Source: Streptomyces aurantiogriseus (GTDB lineage Bacteria > Actinomycetota > Actinomycetes > Streptomycetales > Streptomycetaceae). From it: a stretch of DNA of 64,000 bases. Positions 42,150 to 51,736 of this stretch are shown one piece after another. Under the pieces are notes generated by a model. It was not told the DNA's origin, did not search any database, and saw only the letters and a program-made list of their open reading frames with translations. The DNA lies in contig NZ_BMSX01000004.1 of the NCBI RefSeq assembly GCF_014649375.1, positions 434,001-498,000 on the forward strand. The letters run 5' to 3'. The stretch's first letter is position 1. Every line of letters starts with the position of its first letter. A program made the translations under genes and the position numbers.

Positions 42150-42341
42150 CTACGCCTTGACCGAGGCGACGAAGAGGTTCCACGCGTCGGCGGGGAAGTC
42201 CAGCACGGGCCCGTCCTCGACCTTGGAGTCCCGTACGGCCATGGCCGCCACGATCGGCGACTTGACCTCGACGCACGCGCCGTTGCCGGTGGAGTAGGAG
42301 GACTTGGTCCACGTGTCCGTGATTCCCTGACGGATTGCCAT
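42150..42341 (-). CDS. DUF397 small regulator
   Basis: 63 residues from ATG 42341 (GGAG upstream). WTKSSYSTGNGACVEV and VRDSKVEDGPVLDFPADAWNLFVASVK are the full DUF397 consensus. Partner of the DUF5753 helix-turn-helix protein upstream on the same strand; such pairs (for example Scr1/Scr2 of S. coelicolor) influence antibiotic production and development. Confidence 0.9.
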   Translation of the reverse strand: MAIRQGITDTWTKSSYSTGNGACVEVKSPIVAAMAVRDSKVEDGPVLDFPADAWNLFVASVKA

Positions 42342-42582
42342 TTTTGCTCCGGATTGCCTGTGTGATGAGTTGCTGTCGCCGTACACAGGGCACGCCTGCG
42401 GGCCCACGGCACGGTTTCCGCCAACGGTGTTGCTCGATGGCGTGATCGACGCTACTCGCCAACATCGGCTTACGAAGCGACTATTCACTCGACCGGATGG
42501 CATATTCCAGATGGGTCTTCCATCCGGACCGGTGAAGGTGTACTGTGCGGCACCCTCCCGGCCGGACAGCCCGCCGGGACAC

Positions 42583-43440
42583 CTAACGCGCGTAATCCTT
42601 CGCGATGTCCGCGATGAACTGGCGGGACTGATCCACGTTCAGGGCCTGCGCCCGCAGGTGCTCGTACATCACGCTGTACTTCTGGACGTCGTTCGGCTTC
42701 TCCAGGTAGAGGTCGCTGGTGACGCCCTCGATGTAGACGACGCTGGAGTCGGACGCGTCGGGGAACTCCAGGATCGCGTACTGGCCGTTCAGACCCGGGT
42801 GCGCGCCCATGTCGAAGGGGATCACCTGCACGGTGACGTGCGGCAGTTGGGACTGCTCGACGAGATGTTCCAGCTGGTCGCGCATGAGGGAGCGGTTGCC
42901 CACCACCCGGCGCAGGGCCGCCTCGTCCATCACCGTCCACAGGCGCAGAGGGTTCTCCTCGGCGCTGATTCGTTCCTGCCGGCGCATCCGGACCTGCACG
43001 CGCTTCTCGATCTCGGTGGCCGCGGTCTCCGGCAGCGCCCCCGAGATCAGCGTCTCGGCGTACTGACGGGTCTGCAACAGGCCGGGCACGACCTGCGGGT
43101 CGTACACGCGCAGGCTCGCCGCGTCCGTCTCCAGGCCGATGTAGACGCTGTAGGGGACATCCCCGAAGGCGTGCCACCAGCCCTGCTGGCGGGAGTCCTT
43201 GGCCATCTGCATCAGCGACTCGACGATCCGCTGGTCCTCGACCTCGTAGACCCCGCACAGATCGCGGACGTCGCGCTGGCTGATGCTGCGCCGGCCGTTC
43301 TCCAGACGGCTGATCTTCGACTGGGACACGAGCAGGCGGTCGGCGACCTGTTCGGCCGTCATGCCTTTGTCCTCGCGGAGCTTGCGCAACTCCTGGCCCA
43401 GCCGGCGCCGCCGGACGGTGGGATTGACATTGGACGCCAC
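42583..43440 (-). CDS. Helix-turn-helix DUF5753 (Scr1-like) regulator
   Basis: 285 residues from GTG 43440, after GGAGG. XRE helix-turn-helix (LREDKGMTAEQVADRLLVSQSKISRLENGRR-type) followed by DUF5753 (QGWWHAFGDVPYSVYIGLE, VPGLLQTRQYAETLI, QVIPFDMGAHPGLNG). Same strand as the DUF397 gene with a 241-nt gap. Known family pairs act as antagonists or partners in Streptomyces. Confidence 0.92.
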   Translation of the reverse strand: MASNVNPTVRRRRLGQELRKLREDKGMTAEQVADRLLVSQSKISRLENGRRSISQRDVRDLCGVYEVEDQRIVESLMQMAKDSRQQGWWHAFGDVPYSVYIGLETDAASLRVYDPQVVPGLLQTRQYAETLISGALPETAATEIEKRVQVRMRRQERISAEENPLRLWTVMDEAALRRVVGNRSLMRDQLEHLVEQSQLPHVTVQVIPFDMGAHPGLNGQYAILEFPDASDSSVVYIEGVTSDLYLEKPNDVQKYSVMYEHLRAQALNVDQSRQFIADIAKDYAR

Positions 43441-43835
43441 GGGACGTGCACCTCCGGCTGCATGCCTGTAACTGACACTTTGCGTATCTGCTGTTGAGCA
43501 GACTGCCACCAAGGCGCTTACTACCGCTGGAAAACGGTGGATATGCGGCCGGTACACGCCACTCAGGCGTTTCCGCACCCCCTTCTCACCCCTGCCCTGG
43601 TAATGCGCCGAGCCCTGACGCCGTGCCAGACCGGCCACCGCTCGGTCCGGCTCCGGACATGCGTCCGCGCGGGGCGGTGACGCCGGGTGTCCCGAGGGAC
43701 GTACGGCATCACCACCCCGCGCGGGCCGCGGCGGCTCCCGAACGGGTCTCGCGGGTCTTACGGGACGCAAGGGGCCTACGGATCACACCCCTTACGGGTC
43801 ATACGGGTCGTGCGGGTGCGTCGTGGGACTGCGGC
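43441..43835. other. Intergenic with ACGGGTC-type repeats
   Basis: 395 nt without a gene. Near 43738-43815 several ACGGGTC/GCGGGTC units recur at irregular short spacing, similar to the GGTCGTACGG repeats at 39399. Function unknown; possibly a terminator region for the GPP34 gene. Confidence 0.4.
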
Positions 43836-44591
43836 TCAGTGGGCCACGACACGTGCCATGGAGCCTCGGCGCGGCTGCGCCGGAACGCCACGGGCGGGTT
43901 CCGGTGCGGTCCTGACTCCCGGTCCGGCCTGGCGGCCGGCCTGTGCCGGGCTGCGACGCGGCTGTGCCGCCGCGCCGTTCTGGACGTCCATGACGGCGTG
44001 CGCCACGAGTCCGCCCATGGGGTCGTGCCGGATGAGATCCCGCAACCGGGAACGGGACGAGCGTCCTTCGTTCCCCGGGTACAGGTGCTTGCCGAGGCCG
44101 ACCGCGTGCGCGAGCGCGGCGAGCGCCGCGGTCCGCGGGTCCGGCGGTACGCCGGTGCGGATCGCGGAGTCCAGCCGGGCCCTGATCTCCCGGCTGATCG
44201 CCGTGTCCGTCGCCTGGTAGCGAGTCGTCGGCAGCACTCCGCACATCTGGCCCGCCACGGCATGCACCATGCCGCACCGCTCCAGATGCGAGAGGTAGGT
44301 CTGGCGGAGCCCGAGACGCGGCCCGCCGATCCAGTGGACGGCCCGTACGGGAGCGCCACGCCTTCGCAGCAACTCCAACGCGCAGTCCAGAGTTGGATCT
44401 CCAGTCGGCCGTGGGGACACCACGGCGATACGATCCCCGTCTGGGGCTATCCGTCCGGCCAGCGCCAGCTCCACTAGCTGTGCTCCGGCCAGACCAAGGT
44501 CGAGCGACTGCGGCTGCGCAGTGGTACCCGTGGCCGGGTCCAGTGCCAGCAGCAGAAGCTCCTCCGGAAGTGTTCTGCGGCTCCTGCCCAT
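43836..44591 (-). CDS. GPP34/GOLPH3-family phosphoprotein
   Basis: 251 residues. PEELLLLALDPATG and AGAQLVELALAGRI, then the LERCGMVHAVAG region match bacterial GPP34 proteins. Eukaryotic homologues bind phosphatidylinositol-4-phosphate at the Golgi; the bacterial role is unknown but Streptomyces carry many copies. Confidence 0.88.
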   Translation of the reverse strand: MGRSRRTLPEELLLLALDPATGTTAQPQSLDLGLAGAQLVELALAGRIAPDGDRIAVVSPRPTGDPTLDCALELLRRRGAPVRAVHWIGGPRLGLRQTYLSHLERCGMVHAVAGQMCGVLPTTRYQATDTAISREIRARLDSAIRTGVPPDPRTAALAALAHAVGLGKHLYPGNEGRSSRSRLRDLIRHDPMGGLVAHAVMDVQNGAAAQPRRSPAQAGRQAGPGVRTAPEPARGVPAQPRRGSMARVVAH

Positions 44592-44829
44592 CCATGCCTC
44601 CCCGCGTGGATGAATGACAGGGTGACCCCTCTCACATTCATCTGTCGAGGGTGCGTGACCGGTTCGTAGTGGAACCAGTAGGTATGTCGTTCTCGTCTAC
44701 CGCAGGAGCCAAGCCCACTACACAGGACACTGGTACATGGTTCGGACAGTGCCGTGGAGCGGGTCCCGGGTGGGCGGTTCATGGTTCGACAGGCGCGCGG
44801 TGGGCGTGCGGCACATGGAGGAGGCATCG

Positions 44830-47646
44830 GTGGCGGGCGAGTCCCCCGACAGGTCGAAGCAGCGCGAGTCGTCGGCAGAACCGACGTCGGGGAGCGCGGG
44901 AGCGGTTCCCGAAGCGCGGGATCCGCGGGCCGCGGTGACGCGCGGTGGGGTGGATACGGCGACTCGGGTGTTCTCCGTGCGGGAGCTGAAGACGGACGGC
45001 TCCCCCGAGGACTCCGACTCCGCGGAGCCCGCCGGGGGCGAGGAGCCCGAGGAGGCCGCCCAGGACGCCGCTGAGGGCGACGAGGCCTCCGCGGGCCGCG
45101 AGAAGCGCGCCGGCGCCTCAGAGAGCCGCGACGAGCGGTTGCGGGCGGCTGTGGCCCAGTGGGTGGCTTCGGCGGACGAGACGGCGTCCGGCGAGACCGG
45201 CGAGGACTCAGGGAAGGGTTCCGGGACGTCCCGGGACTCCCAGGAGGAGTCCGCGCAGGACGCGGCCGAGGAAACAGCCGGGTCCGCCGCCGACGACGGC
45301 GCCGACGACGGCGCCGAGCCGGAGGCCGGCCAGGAGCCCGCCGCGAAGGCCGAGGCGACTCGCGAGCCCAAGCCCGCGAAGACCACGCCCAAGTGGGCGA
45401 CGAGCGCCTCCGCCGGCGCGGAGGCCGAGCCCGGCCCGGGCGCTACGGCCACCCAGGACGCCAAGGGCGACGACGCCGAGCCCGACAAGGCCGACGCGAC
45501 CGGCAAGCGCGAACAGGCCCGTCAGCCGCGTGAGTCCAAGGACGAGGTGGCCGACAAGGCCGTCGCGGCCCACACGGATGACGAGCCGAAGGCCGACAAG
45601 GGCGACGCCGGGGCCGATGGGTCCAAGGGCGCCGCGGACGGCAAGGCCGGGGCAGCCGACGGCCCCAAGGGCGCCCCTGCCTCCGCCGAGAGCGCCAGGG
45701 ACGCCGAGGGCGACGACGCCGCCGAGGCCGAGGCGGTCGGCAAGGCGGGCTCCGCCGACAAGAGCGACAACAGCGACGAGGGCGGCAAGACCGTCACGGC
45801 CGACGAAGGCGGCGCCCCGAAGGCCGAACGGCGTGACCAGCCGAAGGCCGACCAGGCCGACGCAGGCGACAGCGGCGCCAAGGCCGACGCGGACGACAAG
45901 CCCGGCACGGCCGACGCGGACGCCGAGTTCGCCGCGGCCGACGCGCCCTCCGACACCCCCGTCGACCAGCCCACCGCTGTCTTCAAGGCTCCCCGGCCCG
46001 CCAAGCCCGCCGTCGATCAGCCGACGACCATGCTGAAGCTGGGCGGCGCCGCCAAGGCGGACGACAAGGACAAGAGGGACGCCGAGGACGAGAAGCCGCA
46101 GTCCGGCGGCAAGGCGCAGCCGGACACGAAGGCGCAGCCGGACACGAAGGCGCAGCCCGGCGACAGGGGCAAGGCCGAGGGTGACAAGGCCGAGCCCGGG
46201 GCAGCAGCGGAGCGGACCAGCAAGTTCGTCGCGCTCAAGCCTCTTGACGATCCCTCCACCCGTCAGCCGAAGCCCCCCGTGGAACCGGCGAAGCCCGTCG
46301 TGCCGGCGGAATCCACCGCCGTGATTCCCCAGGTCGGCCCCGAGCGGACCACGCAGCAGCCGTTGCCGCCAAAGCCGCCGCTGGATCTGCTGGCCGAGCT
46401 GACGAACACGCCGCCGCCTCCGCCGACGCCGCTGCGGACGCTGGCCCGGCGGGTGAAGATCTGGACGCCGTTGGTCCTGTTGCTCGTGATCGTGTTTGCG
46501 ATCGTGCAGGCCGTGCGGCCGTTGCCGGCGACCGCGCTGACGCTCACCGCGAAGGACTCGTACACCTTCGAGGGCGGCAAGCTCTCCCTGCCCTGGCCGG
46601 GCGAGGGCCAGGGCTGGATGGACGTCGACGGCGTCGGCAAGATGGGCAGCTTCGGCAAGCAGACGCCCGTCGCCATCGGCTCGGTGGCCAAGACGATGAC
46701 CGCGTACGTCGTCCTCAAGGACCACCCGCTCAAGACGGGCGAGGAGGGTCCGAGCATCACCGTCGACGCCACCGCCGAGAAGGAGGGCGGCTACAACCAG
46801 ACCGGTGAGTCCACGCTCGACAGCGTCAAGGAGGGCGACAAGCTCACGCTGCATCAGGCCCTCTCGGCGGTCATGATCCCGTCGGCGAACAACATCGCCC
46901 GGCTGCTGGCCCGCTGGGACGCGGGCACCGAGGCGGCGTTCATCGAGAAGATGAACGCGGCCGCCAAGGAGCTCGGGATGACGAACACGACGTACACCGA
47001 CGCCTCCGGACTGAAGGAGACCACCGTCTCCACGGCCGAGGACCAGGTGAAGCTGGGCAACGCGGTCGTGAAGATCCCGGCTCTCGTCGCGATCACCAGC
47101 GCGGCCAGCTGGACGGACCCCTCCGGACGCTACTACTCGAACTTCAACACGCTCCCCTACCTCATGGGCGCGATCGGCATCAAGACCGGCTCCACCACCG
47201 CGGCCGGCGGCAACCTCCTCTTCGCCGCCCGCAAGGAGGTCGGCGGCGAGACGGTCACCGTCGTCGGCGCGATCCTCGGACAGCACAAGCCGAAGATCCT
47301 CGAGACGGCCAACAAGGTCAGCAGGACGGCACTGACCGCCGCCCAGGACGCGCTGACCTCCGCGAAGATCCTGAAGAAGGGCGACGTCGTCGGATACGTG
47401 GACGACAAGCTCGGCGGCCGCACCCCGGTCGTCATCACCAAGGACGTCACGGCGGTCGGCTGGGCCGGGCTGACGGTGAAGCTGAAGTTCGCCTCCGGCG
47501 AGGTCCCGCACACGGCGAAGGCCGGCACCCAGGTGGGCACGCTCACCGTCGGGGACGGCTCGGGCAATGCGGTCAAGGTACCGGTCGCCCTTCAGGGGGA
47601 GTTGGTCGAGCCGGGCTTCTCGGACAAGCTGACGCGCGTCGGCTGA
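44830..47646 (+). CDS. D-alanyl-D-alanine carboxypeptidase with giant disordered cytoplasmic N-terminus
   Basis: 938 residues from GTG 44830 (GGAGGAGG 5 nt upstream). Residues 1-540 are low-complexity Ala/Asp/Lys/Glu/Pro with repeats (QPDTKAQPDTKAQP). One membrane helix at ~543-564, then a PBP5-like penicillin-binding domain: S618-V-A-K621, S685-A-N687, K785-T-G. The tail is a small beta domain. By topology the long tail is in the cytosol. Predicted to trim cell-wall pentapeptides. Confidence 0.92.
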   Translation: MAGESPDRSKQRESSAEPTSGSAGAVPEARDPRAAVTRGGVDTATRVFSVRELKTDGSPEDSDSAEPAGGEEPEEAAQDAAEGDEASAGREKRAGASESRDERLRAAVAQWVASADETASGETGEDSGKGSGTSRDSQEESAQDAAEETAGSAADDGADDGAEPEAGQEPAAKAEATREPKPAKTTPKWATSASAGAEAEPGPGATATQDAKGDDAEPDKADATGKREQARQPRESKDEVADKAVAAHTDDEPKADKGDAGADGSKGAADGKAGAADGPKGAPASAESARDAEGDDAAEAEAVGKAGSADKSDNSDEGGKTVTADEGGAPKAERRDQPKADQADAGDSGAKADADDKPGTADADAEFAAADAPSDTPVDQPTAVFKAPRPAKPAVDQPTTMLKLGGAAKADDKDKRDAEDEKPQSGGKAQPDTKAQPDTKAQPGDRGKAEGDKAEPGAAAERTSKFVALKPLDDPSTRQPKPPVEPAKPVVPAESTAVIPQVGPERTTQQPLPPKPPLDLLAELTNTPPPPPTPLRTLARRVKIWTPLVLLLVIVFAIVQAVRPLPATALTLTAKDSYTFEGGKLSLPWPGEGQGWMDVDGVGKMGSFGKQTPVAIGSVAKTMTAYVVLKDHPLKTGEEGPSITVDATAEKEGGYNQTGESTLDSVKEGDKLTLHQALSAVMIPSANNIARLLARWDAGTEAAFIEKMNAAAKELGMTNTTYTDASGLKETTVSTAEDQVKLGNAVVKIPALVAITSAASWTDPSGRYYSNFNTLPYLMGAIGIKTGSTTAAGGNLLFAARKEVGGETVTVVGAILGQHKPKILETANKVSRTALTAAQDALTSAKILKKGDVVGYVDDKLGGRTPVVITKDVTAVGWAGLTVKLKFASGEVPHTAKAGTQVGTLTVGDGSGNAVKVPVALQGELVEPGFSDKLTRVG

Positions 47647-47818
47647 GCCGCGCGCCGCGTACGCCCCCGTCCCGCACCCCGTCAGGGCAGCCGCCCGGCG
47701 GGGTGCGTGCTAGCGTCACGAAACGGGACAGGTCGGCGGCCGCGACGACGCGGCCGTGAAGCGGGCGCGAACGGGACGCGACCGAGAGCAGAAGACGGGA
47801 CACGGGGAGTGCCTTCAG

Positions 47819-49699
47819 GTGGCCACTGCGGAGCCGACACGCACCGACGACACCGGTCCGGGCCCGGACACCGGCCCGCGGGTACACGTGCCCGCGCCGC
47901 AGTCCGGTGACCACGACCGCGACCCCGCCCCTCCGACGGGTGGGCGGGAAGCCGTCGCCGAGGCGTCCCGCGTGAGAGCCGTCGCCCGCCGGGCGGGTGA
48001 GTGGCTCCGGCGGCATCTCGTACTCTCCATGACGGCCCTGTCCGGCGTACTGCACCTCATCTGGTTCTTCGCGTTCGCGAACAGCGGCGGGGATCTGGCG
48101 GCACAGGACGCGTGGGCCGAGTTCGTCGGCCGGCACCCCGACTCCGCGTACAACCTCGCCTGGTACGGCGGTATGCATCCGGTGTCGTACAGCGTGGTGT
48201 CGCCGTATCTGATGTCCGTCCTCGGTGTCCGTACGACGATGATGATCGCCGGAACGCTGTCGGCGGGGCTGCTGACGCTGACCCTGCTGCGCTGCCGGCC
48301 GGTGCGGAACCCGGTGTGGCCGGCGCTGGCGGGGGTCTTCGCGCTGCTGTGCAACGCGGCTTCGGGGCGGGTGACGTTCGGGCTGGGCAACATGTTCGCG
48401 CTGGCCGCGGTCGCCGTCGTGTTCTGCTGGCCGCACCGCTGGCGCTACAAGCGGTGGGCGAAGGCGCTGTGCGCGGCGCCGCTCGCCGCGCTCGCCACCA
48501 TGGGGTCACCGGTCGCGGGACTCTTCGTGGGGCTGGTGGCCGTCGCGATGTTCCTGCAGAAGCGGCGGCCGGGCGCCTGGGCGCTGGGGCTCGCCCCGAG
48601 CGCCGTCGTCGCCGTCTCCGCCTGGCTGTTCCCCTTCTCCGGCACCCAGCCGATGTCGTTCGGCTCGGCGTCCCTGCCGCTGCTGTTCTCGGCGGTCGTC
48701 TACGCCGTCGTGCCGCGCGACTGGAAGACGGTACGGATCACGGCGGCCGTGTACGGGCTCGCGGTGCTGCTGGTGTGGATCGTCAGCTCGCAGATCGGGT
48801 CCAACATCACGCGGCTGGCCATGCTGTTCGCGGGTGTGGTGCTGATGGCCGCGCTGCCGTTCGCGGTGCCGCGCAGCCGCAAGTGGTACGTGATCGTCGT
48901 GTCCTCGCTCGTCTTCGTCGGCTGGATCGGCTTCAAGTCGGTCGACGACATCGTCCGTACGACGCCGGCGGCGTCCTGGGCGCGGGAGTTGGCGCCGCTG
49001 GTGAACGAGTTGCAGGAGGTCGGCGCCGAGAAGGGCCGGGTGGAGGTCGTCCCGGCCCGCTCGCACCGCGAGGCCTCCGCGCTCGCGCCCTACGTCAACC
49101 TGGCCCGCGGCTGGAACCGGCAGGCCGACATGAAGCGCAACCCCCTCTTCTACGACGACACCCTCAACTCCGCGAACTACCACGAGTGGCTTCAGCGGTG
49201 GGCCGTGCACTTCGTGGTCGTGCCCAAGGACGAGCCCGACGGGGACGGCGGGCAGCGGGAGCGGGAGCTGGTGCAGCGGGGGCTGCCGTACCTGAAGCAG
49301 ATCTGGGGCGACGCCAACTGGCAGCTGTTCAGGGTGACGGATCCGGCCTCGCTCGCCGAGCCGAACGCGGTGGTGCAGCGGGCGGCGCAGGGCGAGATGA
49401 CGATCGACGTGAAGAAGGCCGGGCGGGTCCTCATCCGGATCCCGTACTCGCCGTGGCTGAGCATCGTCGACGCGGACGGCAAGAGCCTGAAGCCGCCGCA
49501 GGAGACGCAGGCCTCCAAGGACCGGGCGGAGGGCGAGCCGAAGACGTACGAGAACGTCAACGGCTGCCTGTTCGAGACGGAGGAGGACGCGGAGGGCGAC
49601 CAGTGGACGATGCTGGTCGCTCCGCGGGCGGGGACGTACCGGCTTGCCGCGCCCTATCAGTTCCCGCGGGGCACGCCGTGTCCCGATGAGTTGCAGTGA
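47819..49699 (+). CDS. Large polytopic membrane protein with extracytoplasmic C-terminal domain
   Basis: 626 residues from GTG 47819 (GGGGAG upstream). About 10 membrane helices between residues 75 and 390, including LVLSMTALSGVLHLIWFFAF; the last ~220 residues are soluble (SHREASALAPYVNL, NSANYHEWLQRWAVHFVVVP). The plan resembles membrane glycosyltransferase-like or arabinosyl-type proteins but no catalytic motif is certain. Downstream of the carboxypeptidase, same strand: possibly cell-envelope. Confidence 0.7.
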   Translation: MATAEPTRTDDTGPGPDTGPRVHVPAPQSGDHDRDPAPPTGGREAVAEASRVRAVARRAGEWLRRHLVLSMTALSGVLHLIWFFAFANSGGDLAAQDAWAEFVGRHPDSAYNLAWYGGMHPVSYSVVSPYLMSVLGVRTTMMIAGTLSAGLLTLTLLRCRPVRNPVWPALAGVFALLCNAASGRVTFGLGNMFALAAVAVVFCWPHRWRYKRWAKALCAAPLAALATMGSPVAGLFVGLVAVAMFLQKRRPGAWALGLAPSAVVAVSAWLFPFSGTQPMSFGSASLPLLFSAVVYAVVPRDWKTVRITAAVYGLAVLLVWIVSSQIGSNITRLAMLFAGVVLMAALPFAVPRSRKWYVIVVSSLVFVGWIGFKSVDDIVRTTPAASWARELAPLVNELQEVGAEKGRVEVVPARSHREASALAPYVNLARGWNRQADMKRNPLFYDDTLNSANYHEWLQRWAVHFVVVPKDEPDGDGGQRERELVQRGLPYLKQIWGDANWQLFRVTDPASLAEPNAVVQRAAQGEMTIDVKKAGRVLIRIPYSPWLSIVDADGKSLKPPQETQASKDRAEGEPKTYENVNGCLFETEEDAEGDQWTMLVAPRAGTYRLAAPYQFPRGTPCPDELQ

Positions 49700-49768
49700 G
49701 CCGAGGCGGGCGTTGCCTGGGGGCTGCCGCCCCCAGACCCCCGCTTCGGCCCTGAACGGGCCTCGTCC

Positions 49769-50683
49769 TCAAACTCCCCCGGAGGGGGCACCCCCGGACG
49801 GGCTGGTGGTCCGCAGCTCGGCGACATAGGTGTCCGTTCCCGGAACGGTCGGGATGAACGGCGCCACCAGCTCCACCCTCCCCAGCCCCGACTCCCCCAC
49901 CGCCTCCCCGAGGCCCGCGAAGCGGTCCTCCCAGCACTCCCTCGGGTCGGTCTCCAGGAACCACAGCAGGGTCAGGCGGGTGTCGACGCCCTCGACCTGC
50001 TTGACGTACGTCATGCGGTCGCCGGGGAGGGGGGTGGGGCGGAAGACGGTCACCATCGCCGTCGGGGAGCCCGCGAGGCGCCTGGGGAGGTGGCGGGTGC
50101 GGAGCCACTCGAGGAGGCCGGCGCGTTGCTGCGGGGACTCCGAGTCGACGACCTGGAGGACCAGGCCCCGGTAGGGGTGGTCCAGGGCGTGGAAGTCGCG
50201 AGGGCCCGCCGCGCCGTCCCGGTACACCGTCGTCTCGTGGTCCTGGAACGCCGTGAAGACGTGGGTGCGGTCGCGGTAGACGCGGGCGTCGCGGTTGAGG
50301 CGCTTGTTGATGGCGACCGTCCAGCGCATGTGGTCGTCGTAGCGGCCGGCGGTGATCCAGTAGGTGGAGAGGTAGCAGCCGGCGGTGACGGGCTCGGCGA
50401 CGGCCGACTTCTCCGGCCGGCGGAGGAGTTGGAGGTCGCGGGTCGCCACCCAGCGGCGGCCGGCGTACATCCAGGGCATGGCCATCGCGCCGGCGTAGTA
50501 GTGGTCGTCCTCGTACCAGCGGTTGTAGGCGTACTCGTGGCCAGGGTGCGGTTCGACCATGGTGATCAGGGCGTGTCCGGGGTGGACCCCGTAGGGGCCG
50601 ACGGCGGCCAGTTCGGCGTACGTCTCACTGCGGGTCTCCCCGTGGTTCTCCCCGTGGGTCGCCGCCCGGGTCTCCTCGCTCAT
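49769..50683 (-). CDS. EthD/dimeric alpha-beta-barrel-like protein
   Basis: 304 residues from ATG 50683, preceded by AGGGGAAGG; the frame extends to 50767 through a KKRKRKRK stretch encoded by CTTCCT repeats, which is less likely used. HPGHEYAYNRWYEDDHYYAGAM and a second AGLLEWLRTRHLPRRL suggest two ferredoxin-like barrel repeats. Possibly a steroid- or polyketide-catabolism type protein. Divergent from an SDR with a shared palindrome. Confidence 0.65.
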   Translation of the reverse strand: MSEETRAATHGENHGETRSETYAELAAVGPYGVHPGHALITMVEPHPGHEYAYNRWYEDDHYYAGAMAMPWMYAGRRWVATRDLQLLRRPEKSAVAEPVTAGCYLSTYWITAGRYDDHMRWTVAINKRLNRDARVYRDRTHVFTAFQDHETTVYRDGAAGPRDFHALDHPYRGLVLQVVDSESPQQRAGLLEWLRTRHLPRRLAGSPTAMVTVFRPTPLPGDRMTYVKQVEGVDTRLTLLWFLETDPRECWEDRFAGLGEAVGESGLGRVELVAPFIPTVPGTDTYVAELRTTSPSGGAPSGGV

Positions 50684-50734
50684 GGCCTTCCCCTTCCTCT
50701 TCCTCTTCCTCTTCTTCGGCGGGTCGCCCATACT

Positions 50735-50749
50735 CTGACGCTCCGTCAG
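50735..50749. promoter_or_regulatory. CTGACG-CTC-CGTCAG operator palindrome
   Basis: Perfect 6-bp arms with 3-bp spacer in the divergent region between the barrel protein and SDR genes. It has the look of a TetR-family site, yet no TetR gene is adjacent, so the repressor may be distant. Confidence 0.6.
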
Positions 50750-50778
50750 ATAATGCGCCAGGGTCAAGGAGAGCCGTC

Positions 50779-51564
50779 ATGTCACTGCTCACCGGCAGGA
50801 CCGTCGTCGTCTCGGGAGTCGGCGCCGGGCTCGGTCACCAGGTCGCCGCTGCGGTCGTACGGGACGGCGGGAACGCGGTACTGGGGGCGCGGACGGAGGC
50901 GAACCTCGCCAAGAGCGCGGCCGAGATCGATCCGGACGGCAGGCACACGGCGTACCGGGCGACGGACATCACCGACGAGGGGCAGTGCGCGGCGCTGGCG
51001 GGGCTGGCGCGGGAGCGGTTCGGGGGGATCGACGCGGTGGTGCATGTGGCGGCGTGGGACTCCCACTTCGGCGGGCTGGAGGACGCGGACTTCGCGACCT
51101 GGCAGTCGGTGCTCGACGTGAACCTGCTGGGGTCGCTGCGGATGACACGGGCCTGCCTGGACGGGCTGAAGGCGCGGGGCGGGTCGGTGGTGTTCATCGG
51201 GACGCAGTCGGCGGTGGCGGCCCCCTCACAGGTGCGGCAGGCGGCGTACGCGGCCTCGAAGGGGGCGTTGACCAGCGCGATGTACTCGCTGGCGCGCGAG
51301 CTCGGGCCGTACCGGATCCGGGTGAACACCGTGCTGCCGGGGTGGATGTGGGGGCCGCCGGTGCGGGCGTACGTGCAGTTCACGGCGGCGACGGAGGGGG
51401 TGTCGGAGGAGGTCGTCCTGGGCCGGCTGGCCGAGCGGATGGCGCTGCCCGAGCTGGCCACGGACGGGGACGTGGCCGATGCGGCCGTGTTTCTCGCCTC
51501 GGACCGGGCGCGGGCGATCACCGGGCAGTCGTTGCTGGTCAATGCCGGGGAGTTGATGCGATGA
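50779..51564 (+). CDS. Short-chain dehydrogenase/reductase
   Basis: 261 residues. VVSGVGAGLGHQVAA is the cofactor Gly motif (S-G-x-x-x-G-x-G form); YAASKGAL at ~156 supplies Tyr and Lys; GTQSA precedes with Ser. NAG motif reads HVAAWD here. Oxidoreductase of unknown substrate. GGAGAG precedes the ATG. Likely co-regulated with the divergent gene through the palindrome at 50735. Confidence 0.9.
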   Translation: MSLLTGRTVVVSGVGAGLGHQVAAAVVRDGGNAVLGARTEANLAKSAAEIDPDGRHTAYRATDITDEGQCAALAGLARERFGGIDAVVHVAAWDSHFGGLEDADFATWQSVLDVNLLGSLRMTRACLDGLKARGGSVVFIGTQSAVAAPSQVRQAAYAASKGALTSAMYSLARELGPYRIRVNTVLPGWMWGPPVRAYVQFTAATEGVSEEVVLGRLAERMALPELATDGDVADAAVFLASDRARAITGQSLLVNAGELMR

Positions 51565-51736
51565 GGGGCTGATTCCAGCCAACTTCCACTCCGGGTAGCT
51601 GTTCAGATTCATGAACTCAGGTCACCACGGAGAACTTTTTTGCGTGCTCTTGACCTTCCGCTTGCTTGCCGCGGGCATGCCACCGAACTCAGAGTTCACA
51701 TGCCTGACCCTGGCGGCGGACCCTGGAAGGGGGCAC

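Noticed and set aside
44737..44829. Upstream ATG (44737) as the carboxypeptidase start
   Set aside because: The GTG at 44830 has a near-perfect GGAGGAGG site, while the extra 31 residues have none.
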